A DNA stretch of 64,000 nucleotides from Strix aluco (lineage: Eukaryota; Chordata; Aves; Strigiformes; Strigidae), in contig NC_133938.1 of the NCBI RefSeq assembly GCF_031877795.1, positions 15,036,920 to 15,100,919 on the forward strand. Reading direction: 5' to 3'. A program made the position numbers and the translations under genes. Positions within the stretch are counted from its first letter, which is position 1. Each line of letters opens with the position of its first letter. Under the pieces are notes generated by a model. It searched no databases, had not been told where the DNA came from, and saw only the letters and a list, made by a program, of their open reading frames with translations. This document shows positions 13,701 through 25,959 of the stretch, piece after piece.

Positions 13701-14270
13701 TTTTAAAAGTTCTTTAAACTTTCAATTTATTATTATTCTTTTTATAGACTTTATTTCATGTTATTTATAAGATTACCTTAATAATAGTGAAGCATTATAA
13801 TTCAAAGCAAATTTCATTCATTTTCATTTTACAAAGATTGAAAGATAAAAAAATCACATAAAAATTCTTTTCAAAAGCTTTGTTACATGAAGGATTAAAT
13901 CAGTGATTTTTTAGGTGCTCTATCGCATTTAATTTATACTCATTAACTTTGATGCATCATATAGTGCTCTACATTCAGATTTCAAACTACTATTGCAGTC
14001 TGAAAAGTTCATCTTTTCATGGTGATATCTTCATTGCCAGAAGCTATCACTTTGGTTAACATTTCAAGGATCAGGTCAGCAGTCTTCCCAGATAAATTCA
14101 GAAGTTAGTACACTCTGCTAAAAAGTCATGCTTTGTCAGAAATTGCATATAATAGACACATCAAATACACTGGATGATTTGTAATACATACAAGGATCAG
14201 TGGGTCACATTAAATAAAAGTAGATTTAGTAAAATTGTGTAGCCTACACTGTATCATAAATTATTAAAAT
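10800..14270. other. non-coding stretch, part extremely AT-rich
   Basis: No gene recognised. Several overlapping open frames on both strands at 10736-11176 and 12570-12952 are under about 100 codons and lack motifs. The interval 13500-13880 is very A/T-rich and contains many ATTA, TTATTA and ATCAATCAATTA motifs, the texture of many vertebrate conserved non-coding elements. Conservation cannot be judged from a single sequence. Confidence 0.55.
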
Positions 14271-14271
14271 T

Positions 14272-14398
14272 AATGAACCTGATCCCCTCTGCAGATTACT
14301 CCATGGCTGACACCAGCATAATTTCATTGATATTAATGATTCACTTCCAGTTTCACAGTCATGTAAAACTGGAATAATAGCATGATGATTCAGCTCTA
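14272..14398. repeat. eroded palindromic interspersed repeat (foldback fossil)
   Basis: The segment runs from CCTGATCCCCTCTGC through the core TTCATTGATATTAATGAT (14323-14340) to GTAAAACTGGAATAAT and GATTCAGCTC. Order and spacing match the palindromic repeat I recall from turtles and crocodilians: a CTGATCCTCTGCTCACAC arm, a CATTGACTTCAATG centre, a GTAAAACTGG arm and a GAATCAGGCC end. The core is a near-perfect inverted repeat. Divergence is high, so the insertion is old. Confidence 0.5.
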
Positions 14399-15675
14399 AT
14401 ACTGTTAAATTAGCTGCACCATTTACATTAACAGATGGCAGGCAAATATGTCTTCCTTCGTTCATTCAACTCAGGTGATTAGGAAGTTCTTTTTCCTGTC
14501 CACTATTATATGGCACATTAATCTATATGTATCATATGCACCTATATAACAGCTTTTGGATCCTGATCTTCAGAAATGTAATTTTAGTATGGTGAGAAGA
14601 ATTAGAGATTGAAGGCTGGGATGGAGGTTGTGTCAGAAATGGACTGCAAGTTGTAACGTGAGCTATAACACAAACACCTCTGCCCTCTCAGGGATGTTTT
14701 CCTAGCCTGGTGCATGCCTTTAGTCTCAAATCTTGTTAATGAACTGATCAGTCTTTCACTGGGCCACTGCACTCTGTGGGATAGGCTTAAGGCTCTGCCA
14801 CTGGATAGTACAAGCCCATCTGACCGTGCTTGATGGAGGTTCTCCTCTAGGCCAAATGGAATAAACAAATCTAGATTTACCTCCCCTTGTTTCTTTGAAA
14901 TTCAGTGAGTGAAAGAGCAACACTGTTAGAGTGCACTGATGTTTAAGCTATTACACAATTTAAATCTAATAAACTCATTGCAACATTCTGATCACAGGGA
15001 TTTTTTCCACTTAAATACAGACAAGTCATGTGATAGGCTTTGAAAATTTAAATAAGAAAGAGATATGATGCTCATGACCCTGTTACTTGTTCACACCATA
15101 GCTGTTCAACATGTCTAAAACTGTATTTTATAAGCATAAAGCGCTGTGACTGAATATAGCTTTTAATGTGAGTGCTTTTGACATATAGCTTTGATTTTGA
15201 CACACTCTAGTTTGAGGTTGCAGTATTTTTACTAAAGAGAATAGCTTTAAATCAACAAATGAATACTGTTACATAAAATTATTTTATTCTTATCCTTGTT
15301 ATTTCATTAACATATATTAAAGTGGAATGGAGAAAATCCATTATATTGTAAATACTAAAAGAGCTATGCAGCCAAAATCAGTATCTTTTTAATACTATAT
15401 TGCTTTGAAACATGGCTAGTCTGAATTACATTTGCCAGTATATAAACATTGAAAAAGATACTGTTTTCTTCAAAACCAGGTACAAATATGTACACAAATA
15501 CTTATAGTTTAAACCTGACAATTGGAACTGGAATCATTGGAATGTTTGCACAAAACATTTCGGTTTTTGTATTTCCAGATGTATAAATACACTACGGTCA
15601 TCCAAATCTGAGGCTTACAAAGGAATATGGCTTGTTTAGTGAACAATTTATGTTCTGCAAGTTGGGCACCTTTAG

Positions 15676-15713
15676 GGCACCTAAGTATTTGAAAGGCACC
15701 TAAGTATTTGAAA
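15676..15713 (+). repeat. perfect 19-bp tandem duplication
   Basis: Two adjacent identical copies of GGCACCTAAGTATTTGAAA (15676-15694 and 15695-15713). A partial copy of the start (GGGCACCTTTAG) lies just upstream. The unit itself resembles the GGCACCTAAGT...TTTGAAAATC phrase of ancient repeats recalled from turtles and crocodilians. Identity of the two copies points to a recent slippage or duplication event. Confidence 0.9.
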
Positions 15714-16294
15714 ATAATAGTGCACTTTCAGTGAAACCTATTGGAAAGATCACCTTTCATTAATTTAGGTTTTGTTATGTAATAATGGAGTTGCAGTTAA
15801 ATTTCAAAATTTAGTGAGAATATAAAAACTGATTATACTATTCAGAGTAACTGGTTAAAAACATTTTCACTTTAAAAAATTCCTGAAGTTACGAAAGTGC
15901 TGAATTAAAACTTTCCTTTCTCCCCTGCTCTTTGGATAACTTATTCTAATTAGTTAGATTACTGTTAAATTTTCATTATTGTTCATTAGTTAAATATTCA
16001 TGTTCATCTTTCTAATACAACTATGGTATTTGTTGGATGTCAGAAAAGCATAGTGCAGTAACACTTTTGTCATAATATGGGCATTAAATAGATGTGCTGT
16101 TACGCAGAGTTCTAATTAAATTCTGTTGCCAGTTCAGCAAGTGTAGTAGTGCAACACTGCAACTACCACAGTTTTCTCATCTTCTTCCCACCGATTATAT
16201 TCTCAAGTTTGTTCCAAGCAAAAGTAAACTTTTGTTTAGAGAGAAGTTTGATACAGGTTTTATGAGTAGCTTTATTAGTGTCAGGACAATTTAC

Positions 16295-16313
16295 TTTGTT
16301 TGTTTGTTTGTTT
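16295..16313 (+). repeat. short (TTTG)n microsatellite
   Basis: Four full TTTG units plus flanking T, directly visible. Confidence 0.9.
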
Positions 16314-18176
16314 CTGGAACTCCTGTGCAGTTTTTTTGTCTCTGAATGGCATCAGAACCAGTCTCACTCCAAGTATTAGCAGAGGCAGCAAGTGAAAGGC
16401 TGTGGGTTCAAACTGTTAGTGAAACAGCTGACACTAAAGCAAATAACTATGATGATGTGATGATAGATACCATGGTATTAAACTGGTGTTTGATTGCATG
16501 TGGTTGAAATATGAAAGAGGATTTTTATTATGTCCAGACTTCAATAGTTCTTCACCAAGAACGATCTTGCAGATATGTTGCTGGCACAGTACCACAGAAA
16601 TTTATTTCTTTGCTAATAAAGAGCCTTTGTGGTTTGTTGTTATCTTTTTTTACTTGAAGCGTCATTAGAAGTATGTAAAAGGAATGACAACTGTATTTTA
16701 GACTTCTTTTTGCTGATAAATCTTTTTATTTTTTTCCATTTGTAAGTTGCAGTACCTGAATTTATATGTAAAGAGAAAAACCTCACTTGACATATAGTAA
16801 ACTATAATTAAAAGCACTCAACAAAAACAAGAAAAACTTTCCAAAAAGCAAAGGAAATCATGCATTCCCTGCAATTTGAGCTATGATCTTATTTCTCCTT
16901 GAAAAAGAAGAAAAAAAGACTTTTTAACACTCCCTAGAAGTCAACACTTGGCCTTTGTCAGAGCAAGGAAGCAGATTCCAAAGATAAGGAAATACAAGGG
17001 GATTGCTGGAAAAGGGTTCCCCCTGAAATACTTTGTCATCACCCTTTCATTAAAAAAATGTTATTATGATATAATATTATTTTTAAATTTAACTTAACCA
17101 TTATATACTTTTCTTATGCCCTCAAGAATAACTTTTAAACATCTCTTCTGATAAGCCATTTCTTTAAATTTGGGACACCATGAAATATCTTCCATTAGGT
17201 ACTTCCAGTTTTAGCTGATTGATCTCCTGTGATGTCATGTAACCTGAAGCTCATGTGTTGTGTCTCATTTTAAAAAATCTTCCTTTCTCTAGAAGCACGT
17301 AGCAGCTGGCAACGATAGCAAAACATCTGTAGTCTACCCAGGAGTCAGTGGCTATGCCATTCTCTGAATTAGAGTGTTAAACACATTCCCTGTTCTTGTG
17401 CATGTATGTTTATGTTCTAGACTAGCCAGATAAATGTATAAAATATTCACTTCACAAATATGAATTTGACTATCAAAAAACCCTGAGTTTTGTGCCTTTA
17501 AACATTTGTCTTCTTGAGAGATTCTCCAAGACATTACATCATTGCATGTAACACAGACTATGCACCCTGGGGGTGCCCATAAACCCACTTTGATTACCTC
17601 CATGCAAGGTACAAACCAGTGTTATAAGTTTGCATTGTCTTCTATGTTGTGAACATCCTTTTAGTGATTCCACTGCATAGCCTGTATACATCTATTGCAT
17701 CTGAAGTAATAAAACTCTAAGAGCACAAAATAGGTAGATTTTTCCTCTTATTATAAATCAAAATAAATAAAAATTCTACTATAATTGAGAGCTGTACATC
17801 TTTAGGCAGTTCCTTTCAGTAGCAGCATTTTAATTAGGGTTACATATACCCCAACCATTCTCAAGGGAACATCTTATTCAAATAAGAATGAACAATGTGA
17901 CTGCTCTCCTGAAAGCAAAAGCCTTGTAAGCTGACAGTACTGTGCCTTTTTGTCTTCTAGATTCTAATGATGATTGAAGTCAAATTCCAGTCAAGCTTTG
18001 GTAGTAAGGTCATCTGGGGGGAAAAAAATTTAAAATTACTATTTTGCATATAATTCATTAATACTTATGCTAAAACAACTGTGTATTGTGGAGAAGCTGG
18101 AGAGGAAAAGTTAGGCTGAAATTCAAAGAAAGACACCTAATTTGAACGTCCTCTTCATCACAATAAACAATTGGCT

Positions 18177-18209
18177 AGTGACTTACTTGTATGTGATGAG
18201 TAAGTTACT
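18177..18209. repeat. short hairpin-forming inverted repeat
   Basis: Arms AGTGACTTACT (18177-18187) and AGTAAGTTACT (18199-18209) pair over 11 positions with a single mismatch, which would be a G-U wobble in RNA, around an 11-base loop. The stem is too short for a microRNA precursor. No function is assigned. Confidence 0.6.
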
Positions 18210-18353
18210 TGAGTATAAAAGGGTATACTCCATCCTCTTCTATGATGAAGATAGAAATATACTCAACTGCAGACCAATTATGATGATACTCGGGTATTTT
18301 GAAGACTGTTGAATAGGAAACGTCGAGTTGCACTTGTGTGATGATTAGCTTCA

Positions 18354-18554
18354 TTGAGTTCTACTAGCAAATGTAGTACTTCAATCAATGCAGAGGTTAG
18401 GCAAAGGAAGTTTACTGTATTGATGGATTTCATAAGGGATATATGGAGCCATCTGGAAAGGGGTCACTCTTACGAATGTGCTGAAAGAGTTGGCACTGTG
18501 GATTTCGTAGAAAGTAGGCACAGACTTCATCAGATTACTATACGTGAATCGTGA
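18354..18554 (+). other. unassigned open stretch, CpG-richer than surroundings
   Basis: An open frame of 66 codons with no ATG at its start (it begins at TTG) ends in a TGA. The interval 18318-18554 holds about six CpGs (for example AAACGTCGAG, TTACGAATG, TACGTGAATCGTG), unusual for this CpG-poor window. The translation is mixed and charged, with residues such as VRQRKFTVLMDFIRD, but matches no family I know. A chance frame is more likely than a gene. Confidence 0.12.
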
Positions 18555-21500
18555 GACAGCTGCATACTCTCAATCTTACCTTACTTACAGACTGCAGTGT
18601 GCAATTACTTGCAAACAGCTATTGATTCTGTTAAAAATAAATAGGAATCTATTACAGGGGAGACTGCCATTTCTAGTATTCAGAAATGTTTTATTGCCTT
18701 CCTGTTGAAATAGTGATGTCTTGCTCCAGGAAAATTATAAGCCTAGGGAAAAAAATGTATCCTACATCTTTGGGGAAAAAGGTCTGGGGACTGCATCACT
18801 ATTAGAGAGACTCAGGATCAAAATTATGGCTTAATATCTGAAAATGGGAATCCCAGGCTGCTGAGAACCCAGAATAAATTACAGAGCACTTTAAATGTTC
18901 AATTGCTTAAAAGTTACATACATGCAGCTGGTCAGCTTCAAGCAGTTGCGAGTTATGAAACAGTATGTCTTTGTAAGGCAAAAAGACAGGGAAAAGGAGA
19001 TATCTATGCTAAAGCTATTATCATTATTAGTCATTCATATAATTACATTTTCCTTTAGATTGTTTATTCATTTTGTGCTGAGTGTACATAGTGTTGTTTC
19101 TGTAGTCAACACATGCTTGGGATAATCATTAATAAATCCCATGGCTAAGTGTTGTTTTGCAGATTTTGTCTTACATTAGTATCTTAAGTATAACGCATTT
19201 TATCACTTCCTAAATACATGTGATGTTGCATCTGGTATAATTTTCAAATGATATCCTGTGCAGAGTCATGTTAGATCAGTATTTAGATGACAAACATAGA
19301 AGGAACCATTAGACAGAGAGTCATCTAGAAAGAACTAGTTTTATTGTCAGTAGTTCTTTTTCCTCCCACCAAAACTGAAATACTGCCCAAGCACACTGCC
19401 AGGAGATGAAGTGCTTTCTTCTTGAAATCTCTGTCTTCTCTATAAGACACATCCAAAGTCAAGCTCTAGGCTACTCCACTTTGGAGTCAAGCTAAGCTTC
19501 CTCTTTAACAATAACAGAATGCCAATGACCATAAAAGCTGAGTCTTGTCAAACCAGTTACTGCAGTCCAATGTTATATAGCACATTCTGCAACACAAGGG
19601 AAGGAAGCTCTCATGTACCACTGGGAAAGGCAAATACAGCCTTTCTGTAATACTGAGTACTCCTTCTAGGTCAAGCAGAGAGTGAAGTTGTAATTCCCAA
19701 CTAGAAGGCACAGAAACCTGAGCTGCTCATCCAGAAAGGTTCTTTTCAATATTTTTTTTTCAGTTTATGATTATGAAAACAGCTGAAGAAATCTCTTGAA
19801 GCATATATGCTAGACTGAAAAGTATTAAATTAATAACATGATAAACATTTGATTGAGTGCAACCTGAGGGACACTGTCCAAATACTCATAAGGTCCAATA
19901 AGATGAACGACAGGAAGGCAGAAAGACAGTATACAGTTAGAGAGAGACTTCAAATTATTCAGCTAAGTTCAAGAGCAATTACAACATGAAATCAGGTATA
20001 GTAGCCAAAAATGAATGTTTTATAAATCTCAGTTAACACTTGTATTAAGATGCACACACTGGGGTTAATGTATTTATACACTTCCATTGAGAAACATTGC
20101 TACTCTCCTAAAAGGTTCATGAATAACTTTACTCTTCTGCTTAACATTAATCTTGTTTATATAAACTGCATACATACATGATTTTTCTGTATAATTTCAA
20201 ATACAGCATTTTTGAAGGTAATAGGTTCATTGAGGTGGCAAGAGATGAAAATAAAGGAGGCTGAAATCAGAAATAGATAAAACACAGATATTGCTACATC
20301 AGCAAACAGAGAAGTACCAGCAATTCTGGCTAATCAAGAGTCATCTTTGTATCTAAAAGACTAAATGTAGGTGTTCTGATATATTTAGATGTTATGTGTA
20401 ATAACACAGTGGAATCTTGGATTCTTCCTGAAAATGAAAAGTAGAATTTGGCACAATTAACTGGTTAAGCATCTTCTAAATAAAATATATAAGATTAGGA
20501 AATCCATACAGTCAGTTTATTCTTCAAAATGCATATGTTTCATCTGTCATTTCTTCTAAATTAAAATTTTGTGTTTCAAATAGGTTGATGATTGCAAGAG
20601 GATTCAGCAATTTCAGGTACAATGGAAACTTCCTGTGGCAAAAGGATGCAGAGAGAATTTCACTCTTTGCATGAGTAAGTGAAATCCCTTTGTATAACCC
20701 ACTTCACAAGCTACAGAAATTTGCTGCCATAGTTCTTGTGGGACTAAAAATATAATATGTCTTAGACTCAGAGAAAACCCCAAAAACTGTATATATGTGG
20801 CACCATGAGAAGAGGCATTTCTATTCTTTAAGTACAAACTCACTTTTCAGTCATTCTGAACGGCTTTTTAGCCTTTCAGAAAGCTCACAACACCTAGCAG
20901 TTGACACAGAAGGGAAAACTACAGCCTGAATATAATGAGCAGGCTTCAAAAATCAGAGAAGCATCATAATTACATCTAAGATAACTGCTTTATTTAAGAA
21001 ACAAAATAGATGATGTGTAAAGGTGCTACTACATTGTTATTTCAGTTTCTAAAGAGGCTTGATCTAGTCATTTCATTAGCCCATAACACCAGGCTGAACT
21101 CTGTGTTGATCAGCTTCTTCAAAGCCTCCATTTTTAGGTAAATGAAATTCCCTGTCCATTGGCTAAGGCAGGCAGGGTTTGTGTAGCACAATGCGTTGAA
21201 AGATCCCTACAAACCCAGGTCCTTTTAACTTCCAGATTTCATACTTTTTGTCAATTCTTAGACCTGCAGCACTGCAGCTTTAATTTATGTTAATGAATGA
21301 TTGGATTATGCTACTGTTGCCAGAGTATCTGATATGTCTGCATCAGTCCTCTGTTCTGTGACAATGCCTTCAGTGGTTAGCTGGGCACATTTAAACATTA
21401 TTTGCAATGTATAAAGTTCTGTGCAGATTTTAAGCAAGAAGATAGTGGCAAAAATTTTGAGTATGTAGCAGACAGAGAGCTAAGTACCAGTACCACTGCT

Positions 21501-22265
21501 ACACAGTGCAGGAGAAAAGATTAAAATGTTCTTCATTTGCTAGTTATATTGGAAACTGTTTGTAAGTAGGAATAACCTTCAGGCCTCTCTTTTCAGTTTA
21601 ACTCATTAATTAGTAGTCACATCTGTTTAATCTATTTGCATGTTTAGATTCTGTATTATATTAATTTGTAGCAATTTCTTCAGCCCTGTCACATCTAAGC
21701 TGTACTTGCAGAATACAGACTTATTCATGTTCTGTTTCATGACTGTTTTTTTTTCAGATTTCCTTCAGTCTTCTCATTCTTAGTTAGGAGACTAAAAATC
21801 AAGATAATGAAAAAATTCTGGAATAGAGAATTTAGTTCAAGTAAAAGTGTCCACTGGGCTTTCTTTCTGTTATCTTCCACTTCTCAATTAAAGTTAATTT
21901 CAGAAGTGGATCCCATTTATTGTATTTTCAGTGTTTTGTCCTGCACTTTTAAATAGAAGCCAACAAGTGCTGTTATCCATTCCAGCAGCTAGTGATCGAT
22001 GACAGATACAGATTCAATTTGCTTCAGACAGGAAGAAAGGGAACCTGGATCTCCTAATTCCTCAGTTTTTGTAGCAAACACTAATATACTAAACTAAAAA
22101 AAATTCCTCTGCTGCCACTGTTACAAGCACTTGTCAACGTTCATTTTCTTTAAGCCAAATTAATTTATTTGTGTTACACTAAGAAAGAATTTAGCTGCAG
22201 TCTATGAATGTCTCTGATATCTAAAACTTGGTATTTTCCTCTGTAATTCCATCCCACATCCTTCA

Positions 22266-22327
22266 GTGAAATCCAAAAATTGTTGAGAGTTTTGCCACAG
22301 GTATCACTGGGACTGTGATTTTAACCC
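22266..22327. repeat. eroded palindromic interspersed repeat (foldback fossil)
   Basis: The segment begins GTGAAATCC, has GAGAGTTTTGCCA in the middle, then TCACTGGGACTGTGATTT and ends ACCC. This matches, in order, a palindromic repeat I recall from turtle, crocodilian and bird DNA: GTGAAATCCTGGCCCC, GGGAGTTTTGCCA, CAGTGGGGCCAGGATTTCACCC. The outer arms (GTGAAATCC and a degraded GGATTTCAC) are complementary. Family name not assigned. Confidence 0.5.
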
Positions 22328-22329
22328 TG

Positions 22330-24790
22330 TTTCATGTAACCCAAGATCCAGCAATTGAATGCCTCTGTAAACCCCCATTCCTGTGACTCACTGTGACAGT
22401 GCTGGGACTCCAAGTGTGGCGTATTGTGAATGGGCATAAATCCTTGCAAGAATCACATTTTCCAAAGGCTCCAAGTAGCTTAGGAGTCCGAGTTTCATTT
22501 TCAAACATAATTTAAGCACTAAGGATCCTCTGATTCACAATTAATGGTCCCTGAGCCATTTAGGGGAAAATATATGAAAAAGATTTGGGCATGGCAATGC
22601 AACATACCCTTCCTGTCCAAGACCAATATCCTCAACATTTGGAGTTCATCTAAGAAGGAAGTGTGAGGTCAGAACCCCTCTTTTACAAATCATTTACTTA
22701 TTTATGCCAAATAAAATAGTTCAGCATGAGATGTTTAGAAACACCAGTTGAGACAGTCCTGGGCTCAACAACAAGGAGTTTGTGATTTGGAAAATAAGCA
22801 CCACCCCCATCTCCCACGGTAGTGTGTTAATTACATTGGCAGTTGAATCAAAGACGTCACAAGCATAGGCATGCATGCACACACAGACATGCACAAAGCC
22901 TATCAGTCCCCCAAATCTGACAGATTCCAGCATTTTGCAGTCCTCTTTCATATGTTTTAAACACTTACTTAATATATCTTGCAGTTAAATACCTTGTTTT
23001 CTAAATATCTTAAACAAAGTACATCTTAAATGTGTTTTTCAAACTCTGAAATATGTTGGTTTGCTGTCTTTCTGTACTTAGAGACTTCTGGATTCTTATG
23101 TCTCTGTGTAAAGTATAAAATGTCTCTGGAAATCTATGAAAAAAACACTTACAGCAGAAAATAGTTGATGCAATGTATTGTGCCCTCCAAATTCTTGCAT
23201 ATCTTAAAACACTCTAATTTTTCCTTCAGAGAATTCACAGCTCCATCTTCAGTAAATGAAACAAGAACTGCTTACTAATACTACTGACAATATTTGTTTG
23301 AGAAACCTAATTTAATAACATAAATGAAGTGAAAGTAGCTCTTCGCAAATATATCCCTTAAAGGCTTTAGAGTGAGAGCCAGCCTATAGAAATAATATTT
23401 CTCTGTAGAATGACAGTTTTAAAATGACTGCAATGATTTGTAGGGTAAGCTATTAAATTGTATTGTTTGTATACAATGGTTGCTCTTAAGAGCCTCACAG
23501 CATCTATTTGCAAGTAATTACCCTTATTGTGGTATTTGCCATGTGCCATCAGCTTAGCTTACCATTACCTCTACCGGTAAGTAATAGCTCTAGTGAACCC
23601 TTAGGTAAAAGGTAAATGTTGAAAGGTTTCATTGTGGACCACCATGTGCAAAATAACTGAGAGAAGAAATGGATAATGCTGATGAGGTGTTTTAAGACTC
23701 CATTAACCTTATATCCCATTTCTTAGCAATTTTCCAGTGATGTAAATAACAGTTGTTCCGTACCTCCTCTTCAATACTTACTCTGTTGGCACAGTTAGTG
23801 GATATTAAGAACACATGGCTCCCAGGCTTGGGGACAACTTCTGCTGTGGTATGCTTCAGGAAAACAGGTTGTTTCTTGCTGCCAGTCCAGAAGGGTTTTC
23901 CAACTGACTTGTAAACTCAGAGTCCACCTATCTGCAGCAATAGAAACCTGAGACTCTTCAGTTTGGTTTATGGTACATATTATTATTCTGTGCACAGATT
24001 CACAGAGCAATGGTACAGGCTTTTTCTAGAAGGACATTATAATGTGAGTCAGCTACAGCCATGAATTTTATTAACTTTTTTTGTTAGGAACTGCATTAAA
24101 TGGCAACACTAATGCACAGATGAGCTCTGCAATGTTCCTATTCCAAGGCTGAGCAGATGGCTGTTTCGATGTGTGCTTGCTTTCATGTTCTCCGTTTCAT
24201 GCAGTGTCCCTTATCTTAGGCAACCCACTTATATTTATGCTGCCGGAGAGCCTTTAAACTTGCTGGAAGTTTATGGAGTAAAGGGATGGTATGGTGGAAA
24301 AGCCAGGGGGAAGACTCAGATAAGACTCTGGTAGCGCTTTCTCCTCTACTTGATTAATCCAGGAAGATGTTTAGATTTCCAGTCTCTTTTGTGGTGATGG
24401 AGGAACTAATCTGGTAGGGAAAACCCAGCTGAACCTTACTTCAAAACTAGTAGAAAAACAAGGGTCTAAAAATTTCCAGTAACACCCTCTTCGTTTCCCT
24501 CCCAACTTAATTTTTGTTACTTTTTTCCTTTTAGCTCTGTACAAAGACCAAATTTACATTGAACTGTAAAATAATTTTTGGAAGGAATAAACAATTCAAG
24601 CAGTAGAGAACAATAAGAACTACAGGTGCACAGGTCCTTTGAAAAGTAACTCACTGATGTTACAAGAGCAGTATTCAAACTGAACCACTGAACCTTTAGA
24701 GGCCACTGTTCTGTTCCCATTGCAGCTGGTATTTTCCTTCTAATTTGCATTTAAATGGAGGCAGATCCAGATAGTCACTCTTCTTCCCTT
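22330..24790. other. non-coding stretch, nothing recognised
   Basis: No gene, RNA or clear repeat. The longest open frames are under 80 codons. A small CACACA-containing patch occurs near 22870-22895, and a TACCGGTA palindrome near 23571-23578. Neither suggests a function. Confidence 0.55.
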
Positions 24791-24792
24791 GA

Positions 24793-25209
24793 CAGGCTTC
24801 TATTGCAGGTGGTGCAAAATGCCCAGCTTTTTTAATTTTTTTTGATCAGTCTCCAACCAGTGCTCTGACTTGTTCCTCAATGATACATGGAATTATGGAA
24901 CTTCCCCGTCTTCCAAGTGGCCCAGCCCGCTACTCGCCGATGGATGACTTTACAGGAGGAAGCCTGTGGATGAGGAGCTGTTACTTTGCCTTATTACCCC
25001 AGCACCTGACTGATTGCTGTGACATGAAGTGGTCTGGTGTAACTTGCATACGCTGCCAATTTGTTAGTGCAGACAGAAGCTATGCAAGTGCTATGGGAAG
25101 AGAGTGTTATGCAGTTCCCCAGAATCTGGCTTTAGTCAAAATGTGGAAATCTGCACAGGCTGCAGATTACTGGCAGTATCTGGTTAAACTGTCTCCTGAT
25201 AGGATTTGA
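24793..25209 (+). other. unassigned open frame with splice-acceptor-like 5' edge
   Basis: A frame open for about 138 codons, with the first ATG at 24880 and a TGA stop at 25207-25209. Just upstream is a pyrimidine tract ending in TTGACAG (about 24780-24796), a plausible splice acceptor. The 5' half of the ATG-initiated part has a local cluster of CpG (CCCGTC, CCCGCT, TCGCCGATGG). The translation has several Trp and Cys residues and no low-complexity runs, but I recognise no domain. It could be a terminal exon, the remnant of a retrotransposon or pseudogene, or chance. Confidence 0.18.
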
Positions 25210-25820
25210 GAGTAAAACCTCAGCCACAAGGAAATGAAATGCAAAAAAACAGTGTTAAACCGTGTTAAATATAAAGTATACTTAAATTGTAAACTGTAAT
25301 GCTTCACTTTCCTCTAGTGATCACCATGCACTCCAAATATTGTACTTTATTTCCTTATTATCCCAGCTGAAGACGTAACACAAGAATGCAATGGTTATGA
25401 GATTCAACAGCCAGGGAGAAGCTAGTGAAGGAATCCATTACCAGTTCTGGATCCTACGATGATTCAGTTTAAAGATACTCCAGAAAGACATGCATCTTTC
25501 ACTGGAATGGGTGTCCACAGTTCTCACCAGCTTTCTTATCCCATTAAGACTTTATATGTGAGAAGAACATTTTCAGATATTCAGAAAGGAATATGGACCA
25601 AATCAGCAATAAACAGTGCCTAAGTCCCTGTGCCTGAAACACTTCTCTAGCTTGAACTCCAGTCAACAAGCAGTTTTTGACTGGTGTTTGCCTTTTATGT
25701 GTCTTTAAGCTCCCAATTTCTCTTTATCTCTTTATCAAACTCCCAATTTCTCTTTATTCTTCTGACACTCATGATCCTCTCAGTCACACATACCTACTCC
25801 CTTTGCCTCACTTCCTGCTA
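25210..25820. other. non-coding stretch with a local duplication
   Basis: No gene signal. The interval is AT-rich and includes the 30-bp-period pyrimidine-rich duplication at 25710-25757, listed separately. Confidence 0.55.
25710..25757 (+). repeat. local duplication, 18-bp identical copies at 30-bp period
   Basis: CTCCCAATTTCTCTTTAT occurs at 25710-25727 and again, identical, at 25740-25757. The 12 bases between the copies repeat CTCTTTAT. It looks like a recent slippage duplication in a pyrimidine-rich tract. Confidence 0.9.
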
Positions 25821-25823
25821 TTT

Positions 25824-25955
25824 CCTACAGATAAGAAAAGAAAAAGATTCTCAATGCCTTGACAAGGCCTGGAGAAATTAAACAACTCGCTTAAGTTATG
25901 AAACGAAACTGATAGAAAAGCTGAGTCAGTAGTCTAAGTCCTGTGCCATAATCTC
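25824..25955 (+). repeat. MIR/L2-type SINE or LINE 3'-tail fossil
   Basis: The order CTACAGATAAG, GAAATTAAACAACTCGCTTAAG, GTTATGAA, CTGATAGAAAAGCTGAG, AGTCTAAGTCCTGTGCC parallels the conserved MIR/L2 tail (ACAGATGAGGAAACTGAGG, TTAAGTAACTTGCCCAAGG, TCACACAG, GTGGCAGAGCTGGG, CCAGTCCTGTGCCC). It is highly diverged, consistent with an insertion predating the divergence of amniote lineages. Confidence 0.5.
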
Positions 25956-25959
25956 CATT

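Larger units (their letters stand above)
14400..22260. other. non-coding stretch, nothing gene-like recognised
   Basis: Long AT-rich interval with short open frames only. Minor structures inside are listed separately: a 19-bp duplication, a (TTTG)n tract, a hairpin and one CpG-richer open stretch. A 15-bp inverted repeat (GCACCC, TGG, GGGTGC) lies at 17562-17576. A possible MIR-type tail (AACCTGGATCTCCTAATTC) lies near 22041-22060 but is too short to call. Confidence 0.5.

Noticed and set aside
24807..24832. Alternate frame reading LLLQVVQNAQLF, similar to the VQNAAARLL stretch of CR1/L2 reverse transcriptases
   Set aside because: The frame hits a stop at once and the next residues do not continue the LINE pattern. 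Too short to call.
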